From JAICYJ01 sp963766445 (GTDB taxonomy: Bacteria > Actinomycetota > Thermoleophilia > Gaiellales > JAICJC01): a DNA stretch of 64,000 bases. The notes beneath the pieces were generated by a model. The model saw nothing but the letters and a program-made list of their open reading frames with translations, made no database searches and had not been told where the DNA came from. Each line of letters opens with the position of its first letter. Position 1 is the stretch's first letter. Of the stretch, positions 37,682 to 46,617 are shown in pieces. The position numbers were made by a program, and so were the translations under genes. The stretch is taken from contig CAVXZW010000022.1 of the NCBI GenBank assembly GCA_963766445.1, forward strand, positions 1-64,000, read 5' to 3'.

Positions 37682-39123
37682 GGCGCATTCCTCGCTTGCA
37701 CCTGCTGGTACGCCTCGAGCAGCACCGGCGCAGCGTCGACTTCTTCACCCGACGGGAGCACGATCGGCTCGGGCGGCTTCTCGAACTCGGGATAGAAGTC
37801 GGTTCCGTACTCGGCGATGTCCAGACCCTCCAGTTCAACCTCCAGCGGTACCCGCAGCAGTCCGGCCTTCTTCAGCAGCCACGCCGGAATGTATCCGCCG
37901 AAGAACCCGAGCGGCAGGAAGGTCATCAGCCCCATCATCTGACCGCCAAACGAGGAGGGAACGTTGTTGATCCCCGTCGGGTAGCCGGTGGCAAAGATTC
38001 CCACCATCACGATCCCCAGGAATCCCGAGTAGCCGTGGACGGCCACCGCTCCCACTGCGTCGTCGACGCGCATCTTCCGCTCGATGAAGTTTCCGACGAA
38101 GACGGCCGTGCCGCCGCCGAAGATCGAGAGCAGGTAGTCGAGCGAAGGTGCATACACGTCCGCCCCGGCAGACACGGTGATCACGCCGGCGAGGCCGCCG
38201 GACAGCGTCCAGAAGGGATCACCCTTGCTGGCGAAGTAGCCGCCGGTGAAGCCGCCGGCGAACCCGATCGTGATCGCGAAGAAGATCGATCCCAGCGTCG
38301 TCGGTGACAGGTAAATGTTGAGCCACCCCGGGAACGACGTCGAGGTGATCACCAGGCAGGCGGCATAGAAGCCATAGAAGCCGGTGAAGATCAGCATCAG
38401 CCCCATCAGTGTGAGATGCAGATTGTGGGGTTTGAATGTTCTGGCCAGGCCGGCCGCGTCGAACTTGCCGATCCGCGGCCCGATATTGAACAGGACGCCC
38501 AGTGTGAAGGCGCCGGCGACGCCGTGCACAACCGACGATGCAATCGAGTCATGGAAGCCGAAGCCGGTGGTCAACCAACCGCCCGCGCTCCAACCCCAGG
38601 CAGCATCCAGGATCCAGACAACGGAGCCGAGCAGCACCGTCAACACCAGGTACGCCGATACGCGTGCGCGCTCGATGATGGCGCCGGAGAGGATCGAACC
38701 GGTCGTCCAGGAGAACAGCAGGAACGCGCCCCAGAAGACGGCGCTGATGTGGTCGTTCAGGTTCGGCCCGAAGTTCGCCGACCACGGGTACGTGGTCGAG
38801 CAGAACTGTAAACCGGCCTGTGTGCTGTCCGGCCCCTGCGGGATCAGGCCGGTTTCCATGCAGCCGTAGATCCACCAGCCGAAGTAGAGGAACGTGGGCG
38901 TCACGACAGCGATCGTGAGGATGTTCTTGATCGCGGTCGACATCACGTTCTTGCGTCTGGCCGCGCCGGCTTCGTAGGACATGAAGCCGACGTGGATCAG
39001 CCACATGGCGACGACGGTGAAGAAGTAGAAGCTCTCGCCAAGGATCTGGCTGTCGAGCGTGACCTTGTCGCTCAGCGACTGGAGGTTGTCTGCCAGCATC
39101 GGCACAGCAAGGATGACATGCAT
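37678..39123 (-). CDS. amt: Ammonium transporter (Amt/MEP family)
   Basis: 481-residue, about 11-span channel for ammonium (and often methylammonium). The twin-His pore pair appears in SSVVHGVAGAF and VAVHGYSGFLG, with the family Asp in GFHDSIASS. ERARVSAYL and GFYGFYAACL match Amt helices. It has an acidic cytoplasmic tail of about 50 residues. No PII (glnK) gene follows; instead three tiny membrane genes do. Ammonia handling fits the methylamine pathway, which releases amine nitrogen through glutamate. The 170 bases upstream hold no gene. Confidence 0.88.
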   Translation of the reverse strand: MHVILAVPMLADNLQSLSDKVTLDSQILGESFYFFTVVAMWLIHVGFMSYEAGAARRKNVMSTAIKNILTIAVVTPTFLYFGWWIYGCMETGLIPQGPDSTQAGLQFCSTTYPWSANFGPNLNDHISAVFWGAFLLFSWTTGSILSGAIIERARVSAYLVLTVLLGSVVWILDAAWGWSAGGWLTTGFGFHDSIASSVVHGVAGAFTLGVLFNIGPRIGKFDAAGLARTFKPHNLHLTLMGLMLIFTGFYGFYAACLVITSTSFPGWLNIYLSPTTLGSIFFAITIGFAGGFTGGYFASKGDPFWTLSGGLAGVITVSAGADVYAPSLDYLLSIFGGGTAVFVGNFIERKMRVDDAVGAVAVHGYSGFLGIVMVGIFATGYPTGINNVPSSFGGQMMGLMTFLPLGFFGGYIPAWLLKKAGLLRVPLEVELEGLDIAEYGTDFYPEFEKPPEPIVLPSGEEVDAAPVLLEAYQQVQARNAP

Positions 39124-39293
39124 CAGGCGTCACCTTCCCCAAGCGCGCGACCTCCGCGCATCGGCGCTCCTGACAGGGGCGTCATCGAGTCACCACCACC
39201 TTTCACACTGGCGTGATCTGCCTCTCCGGGACGAGTCGGCCCCGGGAATGGGCCGACCCTACAGCAGCACCCGGACAAATGGAAGCCGCTCGT

Positions 39294-39596
39294 TCAGGGG
39301 TCGACATCGCGGCTGATCTGCTGCACGGATCCATCTCCGGCGTCGATCAGGACGACGGTCACGTTCGTGCGTTCGCCGGTCGTCGTCTGCTGCCACAGCG
39401 ACACTGCCCAGTAGGGTTTGGGCGGAAGCCCGCGGCGGACGAACCTGACATTGGTTCCATCGGTCCTGTAGTCGATCTGGGCGCGCGCGATCTCGGTGGC
39501 TCGCTGCTGGCTGATCGGGGCCGCATGCGTAGCGGCGCGGTCCGCTACGAAGGCCACCGGGAGAATCAGCAAGAGCAGGAGGAACCGTGGCTCCAC
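39294..39596 (-). CDS. Secreted PepSY-like small protein
   Basis: About 100 residues. GTG at 39596 gives a signal peptide (EPRFLLLLLILPVAFVADRAATHA) and a mature part resembling a single PepSY-type unit (SQQRATEIARAQI ... VTVVLIDAGDGSVQQISRD). An upstream start would add a basic stretch and is less likely. Function unknown; such domains are often peptidase inhibitors or anchors. Confidence 0.5.
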   Translation of the reverse strand: MEPRFLLLLLILPVAFVADRAATHAAPISQQRATEIARAQIDYRTDGTNVRFVRRGLPPKPYWAVSLWQQTTTGERTNVTVVLIDAGDGSVQQISRDVDP

Positions 39597-39634
39597 CGGG
39601 ATTCCGAACCCGCGCCGGCGCCGCACGACCGAGC

Positions 39635-39859
39635 TCACGCCGGACCGAACCGTCGCCGGAAGAACACCCATGCGCGCAGCACTATGTAGCCGAAGACGTG
39701 GGTGAGCAGCACCAAGCTGAACCACCACACCTTAACCCGGCGTGGCGTGTCCAGTGGCCGCAACTCGATCACGGCCAGATACAGCACCACAAGGAGGGCG
39801 AGCCACAGGATCGGGGCTACCGCGCCACGTGTCGACTGGAAGTACATCAGCAGCGCCAT
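39635..39859 (-). CDS. Two-span membrane protein, 74 residues
   Basis: Hydrophobic segments APILWLALLVVLYLAVIEL and VWWFSLVLLTHVFGYIVL flank a short loop (PLDTPRRVK); basic C-terminus. Resembles the small PLD-nuclease-N/DUF2834-type membrane proteins only in layout. Same strand as the secreted protein after it. Function unknown. Confidence 0.45.
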   Translation of the reverse strand: MALLMYFQSTRGAVAPILWLALLVVLYLAVIELRPLDTPRRVKVWWFSLVLLTHVFGYIVLRAWVFFRRRFGPA

Positions 39860-39915
39860 GCCGGGATCCTCGGGGATGGACCGGCAAAGGTCAAGCGGGC
39901 GGGCAGGTGCCGGCA

Positions 39916-39944
39916 GCTGCCACGTGGCAGCCGAAGCGTAGAAT
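39916..39944 (+). promoter_or_regulatory. 16-base palindrome and TAGAAT -10 box of the sensor-antiporter unit
   Basis: GCTGCCACGTGGCAGC (39916-39931) is a perfect palindrome overlapping a second one, GGCAGCTGCC (39912-39921). TAGAAT at 39939-39944 follows and ends 6 bases before the ATG at 39951. The palindrome sits where a -35 element would be, as an operator would. Confidence 0.5.
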
Positions 39945-39950
39945 CGCGCG

Positions 39951-40625
39951 ATGACGATCCGCACGAAGCTCTACGGCGCCATGGTGGTCACCGCTGCAGG
40001 TCTGGCGCTGGTCGTCGGGCTCGGCTTCTGGGGCATGAACCGCCTCGACGAGCACTTCGGGGCCGCGCGGGGAGCAGCGGAGGATCGCTCGCTCGCGCTC
40101 GCATTGAAGTACGACATCACCGACCTCAATGGCTGGCAGACTGCATACGGGTACGACAACGGCGCCAGCAGGCCGGTCTTCCTGCGGTCAGTGGCAGCGT
40201 TTCGCAGGGACCACGCGCGGGCGAGAGAGCGTTTGACGTCGCCGCCGGAGCGGCTTCAACTGGCCCGGATCGGGGCCGCGTTCAACGACTTCATGCGCCT
40301 CGATGACGATGCGTTCGCTGCAGTACAGGCGGGGCGTGATCAGCGGGTGCGCGACATCCTGTTGGGACCCGAGATCCGGAACTTTCAGCGTGCCGCGCGT
40401 GCCTCCGACCAGTTGGCCACGCTGGAGGCACAGCGTTCCGCCGACGAGAACGACCAGTTCGTCGAGGCGCGTCGGCAGATCCAGCGGCTGATGGTGATCG
40501 CTGCGCTGGTGGCGGGGCTGTTCGTGCTGATCCTGCTTGTTACGGCTAATGATCTGGCGCGGCTGGCCGAGCGCGGTGTCGCAGCTGAAGACGACGGCGG
40601 CGACAAGCCGGTCGGATCGCGGTGA
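39951..40625 (+). CDS. Two-span protein with 4-helix sensor-like periplasmic domain
   Basis: 224 residues: helix 1 (KLYGAMVVTAAGLALVVGLGFWG), an extracellular helical domain of about 150 residues like the four-helix-bundle ligand domains of chemoreceptors (VRDILLGPEIRNF, QLATLEAQRSADEN), and helix 2 (LMVIAALVAGLFVLILLV). It ends after a short cytoplasmic tail, with no HAMP, kinase or methyl-accepting part. Its stop overlaps the antiporter GTG, so it may sense something for that transporter. Confidence 0.6.
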   Translation: MTIRTKLYGAMVVTAAGLALVVGLGFWGMNRLDEHFGAARGAAEDRSLALALKYDITDLNGWQTAYGYDNGASRPVFLRSVAAFRRDHARARERLTSPPERLQLARIGAAFNDFMRLDDDAFAAVQAGRDQRVRDILLGPEIRNFQRAARASDQLATLEAQRSADENDQFVEARRQIQRLMVIAALVAGLFVLILLVTANDLARLAERGVAAEDDGGDKPVGSR

Positions 40626-41871
40626 ATCTCGCGGTTTTGGCCGACGTATCGCCACAGGACGTCACGCTGACGCTGTCGCTGATCCTTGCCTGTGGCCTGG
40701 TGGCAAGACTGCTCGGCGACCTGCTGGCCATCCCCGAGATCGTGATCATGGTGGCCCTGGGAATCGCGATTGGCCCGTCCGCGCTCGATGTCGCCGATGT
40801 TCCCGTTGCGTCGCTCGGCACCGAGTTGATCCTCACCGTCGGCGTTGCCTTTATCCTCTTCTACGGCGGGCTCGGACTGTCGCTGCACGTGCTGCGCAAG
40901 GTCAGCACCAGTCTGGCGATGTTAGTGCTGCCGGGGGTACTGTTGACCGCCGCCATCACCGGCGTCGCTGCGTCGGTCGTGTTCGGGTTGCCGGCGGACG
41001 CCGCGCTACTGATGGGCGCGGTGCTTGCGCCCACCGATCCGGCGATCCTGATCCCCCTGTTCTCACGCATGAACGTGCAACCCAAGGTGTCTCAGACCGT
41101 GATCGCCGAGTCGGCGTTCAACGACCCTACGGGCGCCATCTTCGCTCTGGCCGTCGCCGGCGTGGTTGTCAGCGGGCACGCCTCATACACGACGGAGATC
41201 GCCGACTTCGTCCGCAGCCTGGCCGCCAGCACCGCGGTTGGAGTGGCGGTGGGATTCGTGCTGGCCGTGTCCGTGTCGAGCCGCCGCGCCGGAATCTGGC
41301 GCGAGTCTCCTGCCATCGCAGCGCTGGTTGCGGTGACGGCGGGCTACTTCTCACTCGAGACGATCGACGGCAGCGGCTATCTTGGCGCCTTCGTGGCTGG
41401 GCTCATCGTCGGCAACATGGAGTTGTTCGGGCTGGGCATGCATGCCCGCCACCAGCATGATCTCGAGAGCTTCGTCGGCAGCCTCGCAGACGTCATCACG
41501 ATGCTCGTCTTCATCACACTCGGCGCAAACCTTCCGTTGTCGGAGATCCAGGATAACGCCGGTCCGGGCTCCTTGTTCTGGCCGTGTTCATCCTGGTGGC
41601 GCGGCCGGTCACCGTGTTCCTGTGCACGTTCCGTGACCGCCGTGCGGCTTGGACACCGAACGAGCGCCTGTTCCTGTGCTGGACCCGGGAGACCGGTGTT
41701 GTGCCGGCCGCCCTGGCCGGCATCCTGCTCCAGACCGGCGTGCCCCACGCCCAACTGATCGCAAGTGTGGTCGCGCTGGCCGTGGTCACGACGCTGCTCG
41801 TGCAGGCCACCACCGCTGCGTGGGCGGCGCGGCGGCTCGGACTCGTCCACGGCCCTGCCGAGGGGGACTGA
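40622..41871 (+). CDS. CPA1-type Na+(K+)/H+ antiporter
   Basis: About 416 residues, 11-12 membrane helices. The ion-site motif is ESAFNDPTGAIFA, typical of NhaP-like CPA1 antiporters, with APTDPAIL before it. GTG start overlapping the sensor-like gene (GTGA). One base is missing near 41568; the two frames join as PGLLVLAVFILVARP. No TrkA-C domain follows the helices. The cation cannot be decided from sequence. Confidence 0.82.
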
Positions 41872-41901
41872 GTGCGGTGTCCATTGGCCGGCCGCAGACA
41901 G

Positions 41902-41907
41902 TAGACT
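41902..41907 (+). promoter_or_regulatory. TAGACT -10 box of purD
   Basis: TAGACT within GTAGACTC, 11 bases before the purD ATG; the same octamer precedes purB. The -35 is not evident. Confidence 0.4.
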
Positions 41908-41918
41908 CGGCACGGCAT

Positions 41919-43187
41919 ATGCGCGTCCTTCTCATCGGATCCGGGGGCCGTGAGCACGCGCTCGCCTGGGGCCTCGCCCGCTCGCCCAGCCTGGGCGAGC
42001 TGCATGCCGCTCCGGGAAACCCCGGCATCGCCGCAGTCGCCACCTGCCACGACGTGCCGGTGGGCGACCTGGCGGCGCTCACCGACCTGGCCCTCGATCG
42101 GCCGCCGACCTGGTCGTGGTCGGCCCGGAGGCGCCGCTGGTTGCGGGCCTGGCCGACCGGCTGGCCGACGCCGGCGTGCTCTGCTTCGGCCCGGCCGCAG
42201 CGGCCGCCCTGATCGAGGGCTCCAAGGCGTTCGCCAAGGAGGTGATGGCCGCCGCCGGCGTGCCCACCGCCGGTTTCTCGATCTGCGATACGCCCGCGGC
42301 CGCGCACCTGGCCATCGCAGAGGCCGACGGCAATGTCGTGATCAAGGCCGACGGGCTGACCGCGGGCAAGGGCGTGTTCGTGTGCAGCTCGGTGACCGAG
42401 GCCAACGACGCCGTCCGGGCCTGCCTGGTCGATCGCCGCTTCGGCGGCGCCGGCGAGCGGGTGCTGATCGAGGAGCGGCTGGAGGGCGCAGAGGTGTCGA
42501 TGCTGGCGCTGTGCGACGGCGAGACCGTGCTGCCGCTGGCGCCGGCGCGTGACTACAAGCGCGCGCTCGACGGCGACCGCGGGCCCAACACCGGCGGCAT
42601 GGGCTGCATCTCGCCGGTGCCGGGACTCGATCCGTCCACCGTGGACGAGCTGGTGGCCACCGTGCACCGGCCCGTGATCGCCGAGCTGGCTCGTCGCGGC
42701 ATCGTGTTTCGGGGCTGCCTGTACGCCGGCCTGATGCTGACCGACCACGGCCCCAGCGTGCTCGAGTTCAACGCGCGCTGGGGCGACCCCGAGACGCAGG
42801 CGCTGGTGCCGCGGCTGGACGGGGATCTGCTGGACGCGCTGCGCCGCTGTGCCGAGGGGAGCGCTGCACCGCGCCTCGCTGGACGTGTCCGGCCAGGCGT
42901 GCGCCTCGGTCGTGCTGGCTGCGGGCGGGTACCCCGATGCGCCCGAGCAGGGCGCCGAGATCACCGGGGTCGAGCAGGCCGCGAGGCTGTCCGGCGCGAC
43001 CGTGTTCCATGCGGGCACGGCCCTCGAGGGCGGCCGGCTGGTGGTGTCGGGCGGCCGCGTGCTGAACGTGTCCGCCGTGGGCGCCGACCTGGCCGAGGCG
43101 CGCGACCTCGCCTATCGGGCGGCCGCGCTGATCAGCTTCGAGGGCATGCAGCTGCGCACCGATGTCGGGGAGCCGGTCCGTGTCTGA
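41919..43187 (+). CDS. purD: Phosphoribosylamine-glycine ligase
   Basis: Second step of purine synthesis (phosphoribosylamine + glycine + ATP). About 422 residues with GSGGREHALAW at the N-terminus, ATP-grasp domain (FAKEVMAAAGVPTA, VIKADGLTAGKGV, NTGGMGCISPVPG) and EFNARWGDPETQ. A base is missing near 42098 and one is extra at 42860 (GGG|A); the two cancel. As purD is essential for purine synthesis, sequence error is more likely than gene loss. Overlaps purE by 8 bases. Confidence 0.92.
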
Positions 43188-43698
43188 GCAGCAGCCGGCG
43201 GGCCCCGCGCCCACCCCGGTGCCGGAGGTGCACCCGGTCTGGGAGGAGCTCGAGGCGGACGGGCCGCAGGTCGGCATCGTGATCCCCAGCGAGGCCGACC
43301 GGGAGCAGATCGAGGCCGCCTGCAACGAGCTGCTGGAGCGCGCCATCACGTTCGAGGTGCGGGTGCTGTCGGCGCACCGGAACCCGCGCGAGGTGGCCGA
43401 GTACGCATCCACCGCGATGCTGCGCGGCGTGCGCGTGGTGATCGCCGCCGCCGGCGGCGCCGCCGCGCTGCCCGGCGTGATCGCCAGCTACACGGAGCTG
43501 CCCGTGATCGGCGTGCCGATCGAGCGTGGCAACCTGGGTGGCATCGATGCGCTGATGTCGGTCGTGCAGATGCCCGACGGGGTGCCGGTCGCCTGCATGG
43601 CCATCAACGGCGCCCGCAACGCCGCCATCTACGCCGCCAAGATCCTGGCCCAGGGCGGGGCCGCGCCACCGCACGGCCGCTGGACGGCAACCGAGTAA
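43180..43698 (+). CDS. purE: 5-(carboxyamino)imidazole ribonucleotide mutase
   Basis: 172 residues. VLSAHRNPREV and AAAGGAAALPGVIA with PIERGNLGGIDALMSVVQMP identify PurE. The usual N-terminal GSxSD motif reads IPSEAD, and a Pro-rich extension of about 30 residues precedes it. Class I PurE normally needs PurK to make N5-CAIR; no purK is in the window, so it must lie elsewhere or be absent. Confidence 0.9.
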   Translation: MSEQQPAGPAPTPVPEVHPVWEELEADGPQVGIVIPSEADREQIEAACNELLERAITFEVRVLSAHRNPREVAEYASTAMLRGVRVVIAAAGGAAALPGVIASYTELPVIGVPIERGNLGGIDALMSVVQMPDGVPVACMAINGARNAAIYAAKILAQGGAAPPHGRWTATE

Positions 43699-44133
43699 TG
43701 GAGCAGCGGACGATGGAGCAACGGGTCAGCCTGATCACGCTCGGCGTCGCCGACCTCGCGCGTGCGCGGCGGTTCTACGAGGCGATGGGCTGGCACAGCG
43801 ACACCGACCCCGAGCTGGGCGTCGTGTTCTTCCAGTGCCCGGGGACGGTGCTGGCGCTGTGGGGCCGTGACGAGCTGGCCGCCGACAGCGGCGTCGTCGA
43901 CGGCGGCGGCTGGGGCGGGTGCACGCCGGCGCAGAACGTGCGCTCACCGGAAGCAGGTGGACGCGGTGATCGAGCAGGCGCGGGCGGCCGGCGCCACCAT
44001 CGCGCGACCGGGTGCGCCAACCTTCTGGGGCGGCTACTCCGGTGTCTTCATCGATCCTGACGGCCATCCCTGGGAGATCGCGCACAACCCGCACTGGCAG
44101 CTGGCGGAGGATGGGTCGGTGCTGCTGCCGTAG
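43698..44133 (+). CDS. Glyoxalase/bleomycin-resistance fold protein
   Basis: About 144 residues of the vicinal-oxygen-chelate fold: VSLITLGVADLARARRFYEAMGW, FFQCPGTVLALW, GGYSGVFIDPDGHPWEIAHNP. An extra base at 43947 (TCA|C) shifts the frame. It sits inside the purine operon, overlapping the purE stop, with no obvious role in the pathway; a glyoxalase-like detoxifying or dioxygenase function is possible. Confidence 0.8.
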
Positions 44134-44150
44134 CGCTCCGAGCCGGTTGG

Positions 44151-44156
44151 TAGACT
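44151..44156 (+). promoter_or_regulatory. TAGACT -10 box of purB
   Basis: TAGACT 10 bases before the purB TTG start, identical in context (GTAGACTC) to the purD box. It suggests an internal promoter in the purine cluster. Confidence 0.4.
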
Positions 44157-44166
44157 CCGAATTGCC

Positions 44167-45480
44167 TTGATCAAGCGCTATACCCGCCCCGCGATGGGCG
44201 CCGTCTGGTCGGACGAGCGCAAGTTCCAGCGGTGGCTGGACGTCGAGATCGCAGCCATGGAGGCGTGGGTCGAGGCCGGAGTCTTTCCCGCCGAGGCCGT
44301 CGCCGCCGTGCGCGCCTCGGCGCGCGTGGACGTGTCGCGCATCCTCGAGATCGAGCGGCGCACGCACCACGACGTGCTGGCCTTCACCGAGTCGGTGGCC
44401 GAGCAGGTGGGCGAGCAGGCGCGCTGGTTCCACTACGGCCTGACCTCGTCGGACGTCGTCGACACGGCGCTGGCGCTGCAGCTGCGCGACGCCGGCGAGC
44501 TGCTGGTGGCCGGCCTGGCGGCGGCCGAGCGGGCCCTGCTCGTGCGGGCCGAGGAGTTCCGCCACACGCCCATGATCGGCCGCACCCACGGCGTGCACGC
44601 CGAGCCCACCACCTTCGGCCTGGTGCTGCTGGGCTTCGCCATGGAGCTGCGGCGCCAGCGGCGGCGGCTGGCCGAGGCGTTCGCGGGCGTCGCCGTCGGC
44701 AAGCTGTCCGGCGCCGTCGGCACCTACGCGAACTCGGATCCGCGGGTCGAGGCGTTCGCGCTCGGCCGGCTGGAGCTGGAGGCCGAGGAGGTGGCCACGC
44801 AGGTGATCCCGCGCGACCGTCACGCCCGGCTGCTGTCCGCCCTGGCCGAGGCCGGATCGTCGCTCGACCGCTTCGCGACCGAGATCCGCCACCTGCAGCG
44901 CACGGAGGTGCGCGAGGCGTTCGAGCCGTTCGCCAGCGGCCAGAAGGGCTCGTCGGCGATGCCGCACAAGCAGAACCCGATCGTGTGCGAGCGCGTCTCC
45001 GGGCTGGCCCGCGTGCTGCGCGCCAACGCCGTTGTCGGTCTTGAGAACGTGGTGCTCTGGCACGAGCGCGACATCTCGCACTCCTCCGCCGAGCGGGTGG
45101 TGCTGCCCGACTCCACGATCGCGCTCGACTACATGCTCGATCGTGTCGTCTGGCTGGCCGAGGGCCTGGCCGTCGACCCGGAGCGGATGCTGCGGAACCT
45201 CGAGGCCTCGCACGGGCTGGTGTTCTCGGGCCGGGCGCTGCTGGCGCTGGTCGAGGCGGGAGCCTCGCGCGAGGCGGCCTACGAGATCGTGCAGCGAAAC
45301 GCGCTCCGCGCCTGGGACGAGGAGACCTCGTTCCGGGGGCTGCTGGAAGCCGACCCCGACGCGATGGCGCTGGTGGATGCGGTCGCGCTCGACCGGGTGT
45401 TCGACCTCGAGAGCTTCCTTCGCCACGTCGACGCGATCTTCGACCGCACGCTCGACACGCTGGAGGTGGAGCATGTCTGA
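44167..45480 (+). CDS. purB: Adenylosuccinate lyase
   Basis: 437 residues. Catalyses fumarate release from SAICAR and adenylosuccinate. The TTG start gives the conserved MIKRYTRPAMGAVWSDE. TSSDVVDTA, GRTHGVHAEPT and the signature GSSAMPHKQNP are all present. Its end overlaps purC by 8 bases. Confidence 0.95.
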   Translation: MIKRYTRPAMGAVWSDERKFQRWLDVEIAAMEAWVEAGVFPAEAVAAVRASARVDVSRILEIERRTHHDVLAFTESVAEQVGEQARWFHYGLTSSDVVDTALALQLRDAGELLVAGLAAAERALLVRAEEFRHTPMIGRTHGVHAEPTTFGLVLLGFAMELRRQRRRLAEAFAGVAVGKLSGAVGTYANSDPRVEAFALGRLELEAEEVATQVIPRDRHARLLSALAEAGSSLDRFATEIRHLQRTEVREAFEPFASGQKGSSAMPHKQNPIVCERVSGLARVLRANAVVGLENVVLWHERDISHSSAERVVLPDSTIALDYMLDRVVWLAEGLAVDPERMLRNLEASHGLVFSGRALLALVEAGASREAAYEIVQRNALRAWDEETSFRGLLEADPDAMALVDAVALDRVFDLESFLRHVDAIFDRTLDTLEVEHV

Positions 45481-46381
45481 CGCGCTGGCGGGCCTGCACG
45501 AGGCGTCCGGCAAGGTGCGCGAGATCTACAGCTTCGGCGACACCCTGCTGATGGTCACCTCCGACCGGATGAGCGCGTTCGACGTGATCATGCCGACCGC
45601 CATCCCCGACAAGGGCCGGGTGCTGACGGGGCTCTCGAAGTTCTGGTTCGACCGCACCGCCGAGCTGGTGCCGAACCACCTGATCTCGATCGACCGCTCG
45701 GACTTCCCGGCCGAGGCGGCCGGCGAGCCCGATCTGGCCGGCCGCTCGATGCTGGTGCGGCGTCTGCGGATGCTGCCGATCGAGTGCGTGGTGCGCGGCT
45801 ACCTGGCCGGGTCGAGCTGGAAGGACTACCGGGCCACCGGCGAGATCTGCGGGCACCGGCTGCCGCCCGGGCTGCGCCAGTCGGCCCGGTTGCCGCGGCC
45901 GATCTTCACGCCCGCCACCAAGGCCGAGAGCGGCCATGACATCAACATCGACGCCGCTGCCGCCCGCAGCCTGGTGGGCGACGACGAGCTGTTCGACCGG
46001 GTCGAGCAGCTGTCGATCGACATCTACCAGCACGCCGCCGTCCACGCGCTGGAGCGGGGGCTGATCATCGCCGACACGAAGTTCGAGTTCGGCGTCGACG
46101 CCGGCGGAGACCTGGTGCTGGGCGACGAGGTGCTGACGCCCGACTCCTCCCGCTTCTGGCCGGCCGACGACTACGAGCCCGGCCGCGCTCAGGCCGCGTT
46201 CGACAAGCAGTTCCTGCGCGATTGGCTGGAGGGCCTGGACTGGGACAAGCAGGCACCCGGGCCGGAGCTGCCCGGCGACATCGTCGCGGGCACCCGCGCG
46301 CGCTACGTCGACGCCTACGAGCGGCTCACCGGAGAGCCCTTCAGCGACTACCTACGACGAAACGGAGTGCCGCCGCCATGA
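45473..46381 (+). CDS. purC: SAICAR synthetase
   Basis: 302 residues; joins aspartate to CAIR. GKVREIYSFGDTLLMVTSDRMSAFD, PIECVVRGYLAGSSWKDY and DTKFEFG are typical, and the protein is of the longer type found in many bacteria and fungi. ATG overlaps the purB 3' end; stop overlaps the purS ATG. Confidence 0.95.
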   Translation: MSDALAGLHEASGKVREIYSFGDTLLMVTSDRMSAFDVIMPTAIPDKGRVLTGLSKFWFDRTAELVPNHLISIDRSDFPAEAAGEPDLAGRSMLVRRLRMLPIECVVRGYLAGSSWKDYRATGEICGHRLPPGLRQSARLPRPIFTPATKAESGHDINIDAAAARSLVGDDELFDRVEQLSIDIYQHAAVHALERGLIIADTKFEFGVDAGGDLVLGDEVLTPDSSRFWPADDYEPGRAQAAFDKQFLRDWLEGLDWDKQAPGPELPGDIVAGTRARYVDAYERLTGEPFSDYLRRNGVPPP

Positions 46382-46617
46382 AAGTGACCGTGCTCGTCCG
46401 TCCCCGCGACGGCATCCTCGATCCCCAGGGCGAGGCGGTTCGCCGCTCGCTGGCCGGCCTCGGGTATCCGGCCGCCGACGTGCGCGCCGGCAAGGTGTTC
46501 GACCTCGACGTGGATGCCGACGACGCCGAGGGCGCGCGGCGGATCGCGGACGAGATCGCCGGCAAGGTGCTGTCGAACCCGCTGATCGAGCAGTACCAGG
46601 TCGAGGTGGCGGGATGA
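46378..46617 (+). CDS. purS: FGAM synthase small subunit
   Basis: 79 residues (VTVLVRPRDGILDPQGEAVRRSL, LSNPLIEQYQVEV). Bridges PurL and PurQ in the three-part FGAM synthase. ATGA overlap with purC on one side and purQ on the other. Confidence 0.95.
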   Translation: MKVTVLVRPRDGILDPQGEAVRRSLAGLGYPAADVRAGKVFDLDVDADDAEGARRIADEIAGKVLSNPLIEQYQVEVAG

